Shown here: piece by piece, positions 8,528 through 17,875 of the stretch | How positions within the stretch are numbered: position 1 is the stretch's first letter | How the letters are laid out: the number at the start of each line of letters is the position of its first letter | Translations under genes and position numbers: made by a program | Notes under the pieces: model-generated | What the model was told of the DNA's origin: nothing | Databases searched by the model: none | Seen by the model: only the letters and a program-made list of their open reading frames with translations | Assembly: GCF_004358695.1 (NCBI RefSeq) | Contig: NZ_SNAA01000003.1 | Coordinates: 124,001-188,000 of the forward strand | DNA from: Palleronia sediminis | GTDB taxonomy: Bacteria; Pseudomonadota; Alphaproteobacteria; Rhodobacterales; Rhodobacteraceae | Direction: 5' to 3' | DNA length: 64,000 nucleotides

Positions 8528-9193
8528 ATGCTGCTGCAACCCCGCCCCGATCCGGCGCAGACCGCGCCTGCGCATGACCGGGTGTTCCGGGCCTTGCGGG
8601 CGCGCATCATGCATGGCGAGCTGTCGCCGGGGGAGGCGTTGACGCTGCGCGGGATCGCCCGCGATCACGGCGTCTCGATGACCCCCGCGCGCGAGGCGGT
8701 GCGCCGCCTGACGGCCGAGGGGGCGCTGTCGCTCTCGGCCTCGGGGCGGGTCGCCACGCCCGAGCTTTCAGCCGACCGGATCGAGGAACTGGCCGCGCTG
8801 CGCGCGCTGCTCGAGGTCGAACTGGCCAGCCGCGCCCTGCCGCGCGCGCATGGCGTGCTGATCGAACGGATGCAGGCGATCAACGGGCAGGTCGCCGAGG
8901 CCGTCGCCAAGCGCGACGCCGTGCGCTACATCCGCCTCAATCTAGAGTTTCACCGGCTGCTCTATCTGCGCGCGCAGGCCCCGGCGATGCTGGCCATGGC
9001 CGAGACGGTCTGGCTGCAACTCGGGCCGACGATGCGCAAGCTTTACGGCCGGCTGAACCGGACCACGCCCCCGACGGGCCACCGGCTGATCCTTGCCGCG
9101 CTGATGGCGGGCGACGAGCCGGGGCTGCGTCTTGCGGTGCGGGCCGATGTGACCACCGGCCTGCGCCTGATCCTCGCCGGGGAGGGCGGCTAG
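8528..9193 (+). CDS. GntR-family (FCD) transcriptional regulator
   Basis: A 221-residue regulator. Residues about 15-75 form a winged helix typical of GntR proteins (VFRALRARIMHGELSPGEAL, then the recognition helix SMTPAREAVRRL). Residues about 90-215 are an all-helical FCD-type ligand-binding domain (ELAALRALLEVELASRAL, NLEFHRLLY). The ligand is unknown. I prefer ATG 8528 to a TTG at 8492 because the extra residues are unlike the family, although no good ribosome site is seen for either. It converges on lpd with a 14-base gap, so it gives no operon clue about its target. Confidence 0.87.
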   Translation: MLLQPRPDPAQTAPAHDRVFRALRARIMHGELSPGEALTLRGIARDHGVSMTPAREAVRRLTAEGALSLSASGRVATPELSADRIEELAALRALLEVELASRALPRAHGVLIERMQAINGQVAEAVAKRDAVRYIRLNLEFHRLLYLRAQAPAMLAMAETVWLQLGPTMRKLYGRLNRTTPPTGHRLILAALMAGDEPGLRLAVRADVTTGLRLILAGEGG

Positions 9194-9207
9194 CCCCCGC
9201 GCCCGGC

Positions 9208-10596
9208 TCAGGAGTGAATGGCCCCGTCGCCGCAGGCCAGCGCGGCTTCGCGCACGGCCTCGGAATAGGTCGGGTGCGCGTGGCAGGTCAGCGCGATGTC
9301 CTGCGCCGCGCCGCCGAACTCCATCGCGACGCAGATCTCGTGGATCAGGTCGCCCGCCATCGGCCCGATGATATGGGCGCCGAGGATGCGGTCGGTCGTG
9401 GCGTCGGCGAGGATCTTGACAAAGCCGTCCCCCGCGAAATTGGCCTTGGCGCGGCCATTCCCCATGAAGCTGAACTTGCCCGCCTTGTAGGCGATCCCCG
9501 CCTCCTTCAGCTCGGATTCGGTGCGACCGACGGCGGCGACCTCGGGGTGGGTGTAGATGACGCTGGGAATGACGCCGTAATTCACATGCCCGTGCTGGCC
9601 CGCGATGGTCTCGGCCACGGCGATGCCCTCGTCCTCGGCCTTGTGGGCCAGCATGGGGCCGGTCACGGCGTCGCCGATGGCCCAGATCCCCTCGACGTTG
9701 GTGGACAGCCTCTCGTCGGTGCGGACCTGCCCCTTGTCGGTCGTCTCGACGCCCACGGCCTCGAGCCCGAGCCCCTCGGTATAGGGGCGGCGCCCGGTCG
9801 CCACGAGAACCGTATCGGCCTCGAGCGTTTCCTCGGACCCGTCCTTGCGGTGCTGATAGGTCACGCGGGCCTTCTGGCCCTTGACCTCGACGCCCTGCAC
9901 GGCCGCGCCGAGCACGAAGGTCAGGCCCTGCTTGGTCAGCAGTTTCTGGAACTGCTTTTGCACCTCGCCATCCATGGCGGGGGTGATCGTGTCGAGATAT
10001 TCGACCACCGTCACCTGCGTGCCGAGCCGGGCATAGACCGACCCCATTTCCAGCCCGATGACGCCGGCCCCGATCACCACCATCCGTTTCGGGATCTTGC
10101 CCAGCGACAGCGCGCCGGTCGACGAGACGACGATGGATTCGTCGATCTCGACACCGGGCAGGGTGGCCGGCGCCGAGCCCGTGGCGATGACGATGTGTTT
10201 GGCCTCATGCGTCTCGTCGCCGACCCGGACCTTTCCGGCCGCGGGGATCGAGCCGTGGCCCTTGAGCCAGTCGATCTTGTTCTTCTTGAAGAGGAACTCG
10301 ATCCCCTTGGTGTTCTGGCCGATCGTGTCCTTCTTGTAGGCCTGCATCTCTTTCCAGTCGACCGAGGGCGTCTTGCCCTTGAGGCCCATCCTGGCGAAAT
10401 TGTGCTCGGCCTCGTGCAGCATGTGGGTGGCATGGAGCAGCGCCTTTGAGGGGATGCAGCCCACGTTCAGGCAGGTCCCGCCCAGCGTGTCGTCCTTTTC
10501 GACCACAGCCGTCTTGAGGCCGAGCTGCGCGCAGCGGATGGCACAGACATAGCCGCCGGGGCCGGAGCCGATGACGATGACATCGTAGCTGGACAT
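9208..10596 (-). CDS. lpdA: Dihydrolipoyl dehydrogenase (E3)
   Basis: A 462-residue FAD disulfide oxidoreductase that reoxidises dihydrolipoyl groups of 2-oxoacid dehydrogenases with NAD. The FAD site is [19 protein letters not shown], and the redox disulfide is [16 protein letters not shown]. The NAD site is [19 protein letters not shown]. The second FAD site is [22 protein letters not shown], and the catalytic His-Glu pair is in [24 protein letters not shown] precedes the ATG. It is the last gene of the minus-strand sucA-sucB block, so it most likely serves the 2-oxoglutarate dehydrogenase complex. Confidence 0.97.
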   Translation of the reverse strand: MSSYDVIVIGSGPGGYVCAIRCAQLGLKTAVVEKDDTLGGTCLNVGCIPSKALLHATHMLHEAEHNFARMGLKGKTPSVDWKEMQAYKKDTIGQNTKGIEFLFKKNKIDWLKGHGSIPAAGKVRVGDETHEAKHIVIATGSAPATLPGVEIDESIVVSSTGALSLGKIPKRMVVIGAGVIGLEMGSVYARLGTQVTVVEYLDTITPAMDGEVQKQFQKLLTKQGLTFVLGAAVQGVEVKGQKARVTYQHRKDGSEETLEADTVLVATGRRPYTEGLGLEAVGVETTDKGQVRTDERLSTNVEGIWAIGDAVTGPMLAHKAEDEGIAVAETIAGQHGHVNYGVIPSVIYTHPEVAAVGRTESELKEAGIAYKAGKFSFMGNGRAKANFAGDGFVKILADATTDRILGAHIIGPMAGDLIHEICVAMEFGGAAQDIALTCHAHPTYSEAVREAALACGDGAIHS

Positions 10597-10631
10597 TGTT
10601 CGTTTCCTCGATCTGTCGCGGGTCGCCCCGG

Positions 10632-11042
10632 TCATAGCAGGGCCGAGACCAGCATCAACATGGTTGCGAGCCAACCCGCGCCGAACAGCATCGACCGCCA
10701 CGGCACCCAGCCAAAGGCATAGGCCGGCACGTAGAGCACCCGCGCGGCGAGATAGACCCAGGCGCATGCGGTGGTGAAGGGCCCCGACTGCCCGGTGATC
10801 GACACGACGACCGCCGCGACGGCAAAGAGCAGCAGTGCCTCGTTGTGGTTCTGGTAGGCGCGCGACAGGCGCCCGGTGCGGATCGAGACCTGTTCCGACA
10901 GGGGCCGGTCGAGCCTTTGCGGATCGCGGGGGCTCATCGTCTTGCCGGGGCCGAGTTCGCGGTTGGCCGGAACGGCATAGAGGACGAGCTGCACCATCTG
11001 CCACAAGGCGGCGAGGACGAGAACGGTCAGTTCGGGCGTCAT
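10632..11042 (-). CDS. MAPEG-family membrane protein
   Basis: A 136-residue protein with four predicted membrane helices (about residues 5-24, 68-85, 92-112 and 117-135). It carries the MAPEG signature [17 protein letters not shown], with the conserved Arg, Asn and Glu. Members are related to eukaryotic membrane glutathione transferases and leukotriene synthases, but many bacterial ones have no assigned activity. It lies 35 bases upstream of lpd on the same strand, so it is probably co-transcribed with it. Confidence 0.87.
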   Translation of the reverse strand: MTPELTVLVLAALWQMVQLVLYAVPANRELGPGKTMSPRDPQRLDRPLSEQVSIRTGRLSRAYQNHNEALLLFAVAAVVVSITGQSGPFTTACAWVYLAARVLYVPAYAFGWVPWRSMLFGAGWLATMLMLVSALL

Positions 11043-11120
11043 GTCGGGCTCTTTCGCGAGGGGCGGATGCGGGATCGCGCCGATCCGCGCGCGGCGGCGG
11101 TCGCGGCCGTCGCGCCGATT

Positions 11121-11144
11121 GAGTATTTGCGGAAACAGAGAAGG
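11121..11144 (+). repeat. Dispersed GTATTT...GGAAACAGAGAAGG element, copy A
   Basis: The stretch GAGTATTT followed by GCGGAAACAGAGAAGG differs at only two positions from the sequence at 62521-62544, and a shorter relative occurs at 48946-48964. It lies in the 103-base gap between two minus-strand genes. Its role is unknown; the other copies are also intergenic. Confidence 0.7.
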
Positions 11145-11145
11145 T

Positions 11146-11472
11146 TCAGGCCGTGCATCGCAGGGGAGCGGCCAGCATCGTCTCGGCATAGCGCGCGCCT
11201 TGCGCGGCGGTCTGCCGGGCCAGGTCGTCGCGGGGCGCGCCGACCCAGGTGCAGCGCCCCTCGGCGCGGACGAAGGCGCGGGCCAGCGCGATGCGGTCGT
11301 CGAGATCGCGCGGCTCGGACGGGTCGAACAGGAAGATGTGCCAGCGCGCGCCGTTGCCCGCCGTCTCGGTCGATTCGAAATGGCGCACCGTCGGCGCGTC
11401 GGGCCCGCGCACGGGGGCCTGCGCGCAGGCCGCCAGCAGCACAGGCAGAAGGAACGTGGCGCGCCGGATCAT
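11146..11472 (-). CDS. Small predicted lipoprotein
   Basis: A 108-residue protein I do not recognise. It starts with a signal peptide and lipobox (LLAAC, Cys16) and would be anchored to a membrane facing the periplasm. The mature part has TVRHFESTETAGNGARWHIF and two further Cys (in GRCTWVG and LRCTA) that could form a disulfide. The start ATG overlaps the stop of the upstream gene by four bases, so the two are translationally coupled. Confidence 0.72.
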   Translation of the reverse strand: MIRRATFLLPVLLAACAQAPVRGPDAPTVRHFESTETAGNGARWHIFLFDPSEPRDLDDRIALARAFVRAEGRCTWVGAPRDDLARQTAAQGARYAETMLAAPLRCTA

Positions 11473-11720
11473 GCGGTCGCCAGGAAATGCGCCTGCATCG
11501 CGGCCACATGCCGGTCGAGCGCGCCCTCGCGCGCGAGCCAGGCCGCGGCGCGGTCGCGGTCGGTGACGGCGAACAGCGCCCAGACGCGGTCGGGGGCGTC
11601 GGTTTCTTCCCAAAGCTGGAGCTGCGTCAGGCCGGCCTGGTCGCGATCCTCGCGCGAGGCGTCATAGGCGGTGCGGAAAGCCGCCCGGTCGTCGGTGTCG
11701 AACCGCAGGAGAAGCTGCAT
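11469..11720 (-). CDS. Small conserved-looking protein of unknown function
   Basis: An 83-residue cytoplasmic protein with no signal peptide or recognisable motif. It begins MQLLLRFDTDDRAAFRTAYD, and its alternating hydrophobic pattern suggests a small ferredoxin-like alpha/beta fold. AGGAC precedes the ATG. It overlaps the lipoprotein gene downstream by an ATGA. Codon use resembles its neighbours. Both genes lie between sucB and lpd, but nothing in the sequence ties them to the dehydrogenase. Confidence 0.68.
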   Translation of the reverse strand: MQLLLRFDTDDRAAFRTAYDASREDRDQAGLTQLQLWEETDAPDRVWALFAVTDRDRAAAWLAREGALDRHVAAMQAHFLATA

Positions 11721-11817
11721 GGTCGGGTCCTGTCTGTCGCCGATATCGCCCGATCATCGCGGGCGGCGGCGGGATGTGCAAAGCGAAACCGCGGCGCGGG
11801 GTCGCGAAATGCGCGGA

Positions 11818-12690
11818 TCAGTCGGGATCGTAGCCGAACGCCTCGAAATCCGGGGCGTAGATTTCCGCGATGCGGGACCTGGCATGGGGTGACGGCGCGA
11901 AAGCCCGCGCTCCGCCGCCTGCGTTCAGCGGTGCCGCGGCGAAATCGGCCGCTCGCGCGGGATCGAGCCCCCAGCGATCCGCCAGCCCGCCGAAAAAGGC
12001 GCCGAGCGCCTCGCAGCGTCCGACCGCGTGGGGTGGATAGAGATCGGGCCGGATCGCCGAGACCTGGAGCCCCCAGTGATTGTTCACCGGCACCTCGTCC
12101 TCGGTCTCGATCTCGTAGGCGACATAGTCGAGAAACCGCTCGAACCCCTCGGGGCTGTCGGCGTCGCGGGTCCAGTCCATCCCCGTCACGGCGGTCATGC
12201 GCAACCGGTCGCGGGCGAATTGCTCGTGCGACAGGGCGTGCGACCGCGACAGGTAGCGAAACGCCGATATCGCGCGCGTCGCGGGGTGGCGTACCGTCGT
12301 CAGGCGGGTGGTGTCGCCCAGAAACCCGGTCAGGCTGTCGATATCGCGCCGGTGATGCGCGCGTCGGAACAGGTCGAGCGTCGTCAGGCGGTGCAGGATC
12401 GCGTCGTCGTTCATGTCGCCGGGCGCGTGCATCGCGGTGCTGACCGGGTGCCCGAACTCGGCCCAGAACAGGAAGGCCAGCGTCGATGTCGTGCCGGATT
12501 TCCCGTTGGGCTTGTAGGCCCAGCGCCCCGAGGGGGGCGTGAACCAGTACCAGTGATAGAAGTTGCAGAGCGCCGGGCTGCGGAAGGCGCGCGCATGGGT
12601 GTCGCGCGCCTCCTTCATCATGCGGTTCACGGGCTCACCGGCCGCGGGCCTGTCGTTGAAGAGCCGCGGCGCGGGCGCGTGTCGGGACAT
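11818..12690 (-). CDS. Sulfotransferase family 2 protein
   Basis: A 290-residue predicted PAPS-dependent sulfotransferase. The 5'-phosphosulfate loop appears as KPNGKSGTTSTLAFLF around residue 70, and the 3'-phosphate site as TTVRHPATRAISAFRYLS around residue 130. The acceptor is unknown; relatives sulfate polysaccharides or small glycans. There is no signal peptide or membrane helix. It starts only two bases after the sucB stop, so it is embedded in the sucA-sucB-lpd transcript, which is an odd place for such an enzyme. A second, unrelated-looking sulfotransferase gene lies at 17876-18844. Confidence 0.85.
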   Translation of the reverse strand: MSRHAPAPRLFNDRPAAGEPVNRMMKEARDTHARAFRSPALCNFYHWYWFTPPSGRWAYKPNGKSGTTSTLAFLFWAEFGHPVSTAMHAPGDMNDDAILHRLTTLDLFRRAHHRRDIDSLTGFLGDTTRLTTVRHPATRAISAFRYLSRSHALSHEQFARDRLRMTAVTGMDWTRDADSPEGFERFLDYVAYEIETEDEVPVNNHWGLQVSAIRPDLYPPHAVGRCEALGAFFGGLADRWGLDPARAADFAAAPLNAGGGARAFAPSPHARSRIAEIYAPDFEAFGYDPD

Positions 12691-12692
12691 GG

Positions 12693-14237
12693 CTACAGGT
12701 CCATGAGCAGGCGGCGCGGATCCTCCAGCGCCTCTTTCACGCGCACGAGGAAGGTCACGGCGCCCTTGCCGTCGACGATGCGGTGATCGTAGCTGAGCGC
12801 GAGATACATCATCGGGCGCGCCTTGATCTCGCCGTCGATGACCATCGGGCGTTGCTGGATCTTGTGCATCCCCAGGATCCCCGATTGCGGCGGGTTCAGG
12901 ATGGGCGAGGACATGAGCGAGCCGTAGACGCCGCCATTCGAGATGGTGAAGGTCCCGCCCTGCATGTCGGACATCGACAGCTTGCCGTCGCGGGCCTTCT
13001 TGCCCATGGCGGCGATGGCCTTTTCGATCTCGGCAAAGGACATGGCGTCGGCGTCGCGGATCACCGGCACGACAAGCCCCGTGGGCGTGCCGGTGGCGAT
13101 GCCCATATGGACGAAGTTCTTGTAGACGACATCTGTGCCGTCGATCTCGGCATTGACCTCGGGCACCTCGTTCAGCGCGTGGCAGCAGGCCTTGGTGAAG
13201 AACGACATGAAGCCGAGCCGCACGCCGTGCTTCTTCTCGAAGAGTTCCTTGTACTCGGAGCGGAGCGCCATGACCTCGGTCATGTCGACCTCGTTATAGG
13301 TCGTCAGCATCGCCGCGGTGTTCTGTGCATCCTTGAGGCGGCGCGCGATGGTCTGGCGCAGGCGGGTCATCTTGACCCGTTCCTCGCGGTCGGCATCGGC
13401 CGGCGCCGAGGGCGCGCGGGCGGCGGGTGCCTCGGTCCGGGCGGCGGGACGTGCGGGCGCGTCCAGCGCCTTCATCACGTCCTCTTTCAGGATGCGCCCG
13501 TCCTTGCCCGAGCCCCTTACATCCGTGTCTGACAGGCCCTTTTCGGCCATCATCTTGCGCGCCGACGGGGCCGAGGCGCTGCCCGTGCCACCATCCTCGT
13601 TGGCGGTGTCATGCGCCGCCGGCTTGTCTTCGGCGCGGGGGGCCGCCGCGCCGGTCTGCGACATGGTGGCGAGCTGGCCGCCCGCCTCGACGGTCTCGCC
13701 CTCGGGCTTAAGGATCCGCGTCAAAGTGCCCGCGGCGGGTGCCGGCACCTCGACCGAGACCTTGTCGGTTTCGAGCTCGCAAAGCATCTCGTCGGCCTCG
13801 ACGGTGTCGCCCTCTTTCTTGAACCATGTGGCGACGGTCGCCTCGCTCACCGATTCGCCCAGCGTGGGGACCATCACCGCGATATCGTCGCCGCGCGCGG
13901 CGTCATCGCCCGTTCCGGCCTTTTCGGCATCGGCGCCGGAATAGCCGGCCTTGCTTTCGTCATGGGACCGGCGTGCGCCATCGTCGCCGCCCGAGGCCTG
14001 CGCGCCCTCGGCGATATGGGCGAGCAGGGCATCGACGCCGACGGTCTCGCCCTCGGCGGCCACGATCTCGTCGAGCGTGCCGGCGGCGGGGGAGGGCACC
14101 TCGACCGTGACCTTGTCGGTTTCGAGCTCGCACAGCATCTCGTCGGCCGCGACACTATCGCCGGGTTTCTTGAACCATGTGGCCACGGTCGCCTCGGTCA
14201 CGGATTCGCCCAGTGTGGGGACGCGAACTTCGGTCAT
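12693..14237 (-). CDS. sucB: 2-oxoglutarate dehydrogenase E2, dihydrolipoyl succinyltransferase (two lipoyl domains)
   Basis: The E2 core of the 2-oxoglutarate dehydrogenase complex, 514 residues. There are two lipoyl domains (about 1-77 and 118-193), each with the lipoylated Lys in ELETDKV. Next come flexible Ala/Pro/Asp-rich linkers, then a peripheral subunit-binding domain around 215-255 ([12 protein letters not shown]). The catalytic acyltransferase domain starts near 285 and ends with the [14 protein letters not shown] active-site motif. Three bases separate it from the sucA stop. E. coli SucB has only one lipoyl domain, so this form is longer. Confidence 0.96.
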   Translation of the reverse strand: MTEVRVPTLGESVTEATVATWFKKPGDSVAADEMLCELETDKVTVEVPSPAAGTLDEIVAAEGETVGVDALLAHIAEGAQASGGDDGARRSHDESKAGYSGADAEKAGTGDDAARGDDIAVMVPTLGESVSEATVATWFKKEGDTVEADEMLCELETDKVSVEVPAPAAGTLTRILKPEGETVEAGGQLATMSQTGAAAPRAEDKPAAHDTANEDGGTGSASAPSARKMMAEKGLSDTDVRGSGKDGRILKEDVMKALDAPARPAARTEAPAARAPSAPADADREERVKMTRLRQTIARRLKDAQNTAAMLTTYNEVDMTEVMALRSEYKELFEKKHGVRLGFMSFFTKACCHALNEVPEVNAEIDGTDVVYKNFVHMGIATGTPTGLVVPVIRDADAMSFAEIEKAIAAMGKKARDGKLSMSDMQGGTFTISNGGVYGSLMSSPILNPPQSGILGMHKIQQRPMVIDGEIKARPMMYLALSYDHRIVDGKGAVTFLVRVKEALEDPRRLLMDL

Positions 14238-14240
14238 CTT

Positions 14241-17207
14241 CTATCCTTCCAGTCCCAGCGCCGCGGCGACGAGGGTTTGCTGCTGTTTCTTGTGGTTCGA
14301 GGCCAGCCCGGTCGCGGGCGAGGCCTGCGGCGGGCGGCCGGTATAGACGGGCCGGGTGTGGCGGGCCTCGACGCGGGTCAGGACCCATTCGATATTGGGC
14401 TCGATGAAGGACCACGCGCCCTGGTTGCGCGGCTCTTCCTGGCACCAGACCATCTCGGCCTTGCCGAAACGCTGAAGCTCCTTGACGAGCGAATGCGCGG
14501 GAAACGGGTAGAACTGTTCGATCCGCATCAGATAGACATCGTCCAGCCCCTCGGCATCGCGCTGTTCGAGCAGGTCGTAATAGACCTTGCCCGAGCACAT
14601 CACGACGCGGCGGATCTGGTCGTCGGGCTTCAGCTCGAGTTCGGAATTTCCGTATTGCGCATCGTCCCAGAGCACGCGGTGGAAGCTCGCGTCGTCGATG
14701 AAATCCTCGGTCTTCGACACCGCCATCTTGTGACGCAGCAGCGATTTCGGCGTCATCAGGATCAGCGGCTTGCGGAAGCTACGGTGCAACTGTCGGCGCA
14801 GGATGTGGAAGTAGTTGGCGGGCGTCGTGCAGTTGGCGACGATCCAGTTGTCCTGCCCGCACATCTGGAGGAACCGCTCGAGCCGGGCCGAGCTGTGTTC
14901 CGGCCCCTGTCCCTCGTAGCCATGCGGCAGCAGGCAGACGAGGCCCGACATGCGCAGCCATTTGCTTTCGCCCGAGCTGATGAACTGGTCGAACATGATC
15001 TGCGCGCCATTGGCGAAATCGCCGAACTGCGCCTCCCACAAGGTCAGGGCGTTCGGCTCGGCGAGGCTGTAGCCGTATTCGAACCCGAGCACGGCATATT
15101 CCGACAGCATCGAGTCGATGACCTCGTATTGCGCCTGGCCCTCGCGGATGTGGTTCAGCGGGTAGAACCGATCCTCGTTGGTCTGGTCGACCAGCGCGGA
15201 ATGGCGCTGCGAGAACGTGCCGCGGCCCGAATCCTGGCCCGACAGACGCACCGGAAAGCCCTCGGTCAGAAGCGAGCCGAAGGCCAGCGCCTCGGCGGTC
15301 GCCCAGTCGAACCCCTCGCCGGTCTCGAACATCTGCCGCTTGGCGTCGAGCAGGCGCCCGACGGTCTTGTGCAGGTCGAACCCGTCCGGCGTCCGCGTCA
15401 GCGCGCGGCCGACCTCGTCGAAGGTCTCGCGCGGGATCGCGGTCTTGCCGCGCTGGTAGTTCTCGCCCTCGCGGTTGAGATGCGACCAGCGCCCGTCCAG
15501 CCAGTCGGCCTTGTTCGGCTTGTAGTCCTTGCCGGCCTCGAACTCGTCGTTCAGCAGCTTCTGGAAATCGGACTTGGCATCCTCGATCTCGCCCTCGGGG
15601 ATCAGCCCGTCGCGCACCAGCCGCTCGGTATAGAGCGTCAGCGTGGTCTTTTGCTGCTTGATCCGCTTGTACATCGCGGGGTTGGTGAACATGGGCTCGT
15701 CGCCCTCGTTATGCCCGAAGCGGCGATAGCAGATCATGTCGATGACGACATCCTTGCGGAACTTCTGCCGGAACTCGATGGCCACCTTGGCCGCGTGAAC
15801 CACCGCCTCGGGGTCGTCGCCGTTGACGTGAAAGATCGGCGCCTCGACGATCAGGCCGATATCGGTCGGATAGGGCGAGGATCGCGAAAAGGCGGGCGAG
15901 GTGGTGAACCCGATCTGATTGTTCACCACGAGGTGGATCGTGCCGCCCGTGCGGTGGCCGCGGATGCCCGAAAGCTGGAAACATTCGGCCACGACGCCCT
16001 GTCCCGCAAAGGCCGCGTCGCCATGCAGCAGGACCGGCACGACCGCGTCGCGGTCGGGGTTCTTGAGCTGGTCCTGCTTGGCCCGCGCCTTGCCGATCAC
16101 GACCGGGTTCACCGCCTCGAGATGCGAGGGGTTGGCCGTGAGCGACAGGTGAACCTTGTTGCCGTCGAACTCCCGGTCCGAAGAGGCGCCGAGGTGGTAT
16201 TTCACGTCGCCCGAACCTTCGACCTCTTCGGGCTTGAAGCTGCCGCCCTGGAACTCGTTGAAGATCGCGCGGTAGGGCTTGCCCATCACGTTGGCCAGCA
16301 CCGACAGCCGGCCGCGATGCGGCATCCCGAAGACGATTTCCTTGACCCCCAGCGCGCCGCCGCGCTTGATGATCTGCTCCATCGCCGGGATCAGCGCCTC
16401 GCCGCCGTCGAGACCGAACCGCTTGGTGCCCATGTACTTGACATGGAGGAACTTCTCGAAGCCCTCGGCCTCGACCAGCTTGTTGAGGATCGCGCGTCGG
16501 CCTTCCTCGGTGAACTTCACCTCCTTGCCGTAGCCCTCGATCCGCTCTTTCAGCCAGGCCGATTGTTCCGGGTCCGAGATGTGCATGTATTGCAGCGCAA
16601 AGGTGCCGCAATAGGTGCGCTTCACGATGTCGAGGATTTCGCGCAGGCTGGCCAGCTCGAGCCCCAGCACGTTGTCGATAAAGATCTTGCGGTCGAGATC
16701 GGCCTCGGTGAAGCCGTAGGAGGTATAATCGAGCTCGGGGTGATAGCTGGCCTGCCGCAACCCGAGCGGGTCGAGATCGGCGATCAGGTGGCCGCGGATA
16801 CGATAGGCGCGGATCAGCATGAGCGCCCGGATCGAGTCGAGCACCGCCTGCCTTACCGCGCCTTCGCCCACCTCGATCTTGGACGACGTGGCCTTGTCCG
16901 CGATCTTGCGCGCGATCTCTTTCCCGTCGGGGGCGGGCTCGGCGTCGGGCCATTGCCCGTCGAGCGCCGCGGTCAGGTCGTCCGCGGGCACCGGCGGCCA
17001 GTCGCGCCGCGCCCAGGAGGGGCCGTTCGCCTCGGCCTGCGCCGCGCGGCCGTCGGGCTCGAGCGCGTCGAAGAACGCCTGCCATTCGTCATCGACCGAC
17101 GCGGGGTTCTCGGCATAGCGGGCCTGGAGATGCTCGAGCCAGGCCGCGTTGTGGCCTTGCAGAAAGCTCGACGCGCGGAACGCGTCGTTATTCGACTGGT
17201 CGGTCAT
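14241..17207 (-). CDS. sucA: 2-oxoglutarate dehydrogenase E1 component
   Basis: A 988-residue thiamine diphosphate enzyme that decarboxylates 2-oxoglutarate and passes the succinyl group to E2. Features in order are the N-terminal E2-binding segment (SSFLQGHNAAWLEHLQARY), the substrate loop FGMPHRGRLSVLANV, the ThDP-binding region HGDAAFAGQGVVAE with VVNNQIGFTT, and the pyrimidine-domain segment FEYGYSLAEPNALTLWEAQFGDFANGAQ. It ends with VWCQEEPRNQGAW. GAGGTG precedes the ATG. The start overlaps the stop of the DUF805 gene, so transcription probably begins further upstream. Confidence 0.97.
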   Translation of the reverse strand: MTDQSNNDAFRASSFLQGHNAAWLEHLQARYAENPASVDDEWQAFFDALEPDGRAAQAEANGPSWARRDWPPVPADDLTAALDGQWPDAEPAPDGKEIARKIADKATSSKIEVGEGAVRQAVLDSIRALMLIRAYRIRGHLIADLDPLGLRQASYHPELDYTSYGFTEADLDRKIFIDNVLGLELASLREILDIVKRTYCGTFALQYMHISDPEQSAWLKERIEGYGKEVKFTEEGRRAILNKLVEAEGFEKFLHVKYMGTKRFGLDGGEALIPAMEQIIKRGGALGVKEIVFGMPHRGRLSVLANVMGKPYRAIFNEFQGGSFKPEEVEGSGDVKYHLGASSDREFDGNKVHLSLTANPSHLEAVNPVVIGKARAKQDQLKNPDRDAVVPVLLHGDAAFAGQGVVAECFQLSGIRGHRTGGTIHLVVNNQIGFTTSPAFSRSSPYPTDIGLIVEAPIFHVNGDDPEAVVHAAKVAIEFRQKFRKDVVIDMICYRRFGHNEGDEPMFTNPAMYKRIKQQKTTLTLYTERLVRDGLIPEGEIEDAKSDFQKLLNDEFEAGKDYKPNKADWLDGRWSHLNREGENYQRGKTAIPRETFDEVGRALTRTPDGFDLHKTVGRLLDAKRQMFETGEGFDWATAEALAFGSLLTEGFPVRLSGQDSGRGTFSQRHSALVDQTNEDRFYPLNHIREGQAQYEVIDSMLSEYAVLGFEYGYSLAEPNALTLWEAQFGDFANGAQIMFDQFISSGESKWLRMSGLVCLLPHGYEGQGPEHSSARLERFLQMCGQDNWIVANCTTPANYFHILRRQLHRSFRKPLILMTPKSLLRHKMAVSKTEDFIDDASFHRVLWDDAQYGNSELELKPDDQIRRVVMCSGKVYYDLLEQRDAEGLDDVYLMRIEQFYPFPAHSLVKELQRFGKAEMVWCQEEPRNQGAWSFIEPNIEWVLTRVEARHTRPVYTGRPPQASPATGLASNHKKQQQTLVAAALGLEG

Positions 17208-17722
17208 GATGACACCTCGTGCGGGTTTGGACCGTAGGGGTTGGGGCCGTCCTCGGAGGGGCGGGTCAGCCACCACAGAACGAGAAGCGGAGAGATGAAG
17301 AGAACGATGAGCGCCAGCGTCAGGATCACTGCGCCGCCACCGCCCACGAGCGCGCCGAAATCGCCCTGCAGCAGCGGGCCGAAACCCGCGAGAACGCCGA
17401 CGAAGGCGACGATGCCCAGCATGACGATGGCCGGATAGACGAGGTAAAGCCCCGAGCGCCCGGTATCGTGCATCCGCCGCCAGCCCGCCGACAGGCTGGG
17501 CACGAGCACGGCGAGCCCGAAGAGCACGCTGAGCGGTCCCTCGTTCGGCATCGTGTCCGAGGCCAGTACCGGCACGCCGAATACGAGGCTGTCCACCAGA
17601 TCCATGAGGAAGCTGCCGAGTATCGTGAACAGGATGAACCACCAGTATTCCGAACGCGACGCGCGCCCCGAAAAGGTGGCGTAGCGGCGCAGGCAGGTGC
17701 GGACGGCCCCGGCAAAGGTCAT
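17204..17722 (-). CDS. DUF805 membrane protein
   Basis: A 172-residue inner-membrane protein with about four hydrophobic helices. It has the DUF805 pattern: an N-terminal aromatic segment YATFSGRASRSEYWWFILF and the later RRMHDTGRSGLYLV. The function of the family is unknown. The stop overlaps the sucA ATG (ATGA), so it is likely the first gene of the sucA-sucB transcript. The Pro/Asn/Gly tail (DGPNPYGPNPHE) is typical of the family. Confidence 0.88.
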   Translation of the reverse strand: MTFAGAVRTCLRRYATFSGRASRSEYWWFILFTILGSFLMDLVDSLVFGVPVLASDTMPNEGPLSVLFGLAVLVPSLSAGWRRMHDTGRSGLYLVYPAIVMLGIVAFVGVLAGFGPLLQGDFGALVGGGGAVILTLALIVLFISPLLVLWWLTRPSEDGPNPYGPNPHEVSS

Positions 17723-17875
17723 GCGGGCCTCCCGAGGGATCGGGTCGCGGCGCGGGCCGGTCCATATGGGTGCGGAACGCTCATCACGCCGGGCAACCTA
17801 GGCCGATCCCCGCGCCAGACAGGGGACATCGCGGGATGCGGGCGACCGTTTCCGGGGTGAGGCGTGCGGTCACGG

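Noticed and set aside
13611-17237. A 1208-codon open frame on the plus strand opposite sucA and sucB
   Set aside because: It is the antisense of two certain genes. Its protein is full of His, Arg, Gln and Gly without any domain, as expected from a shadow frame in GC-rich DNA.
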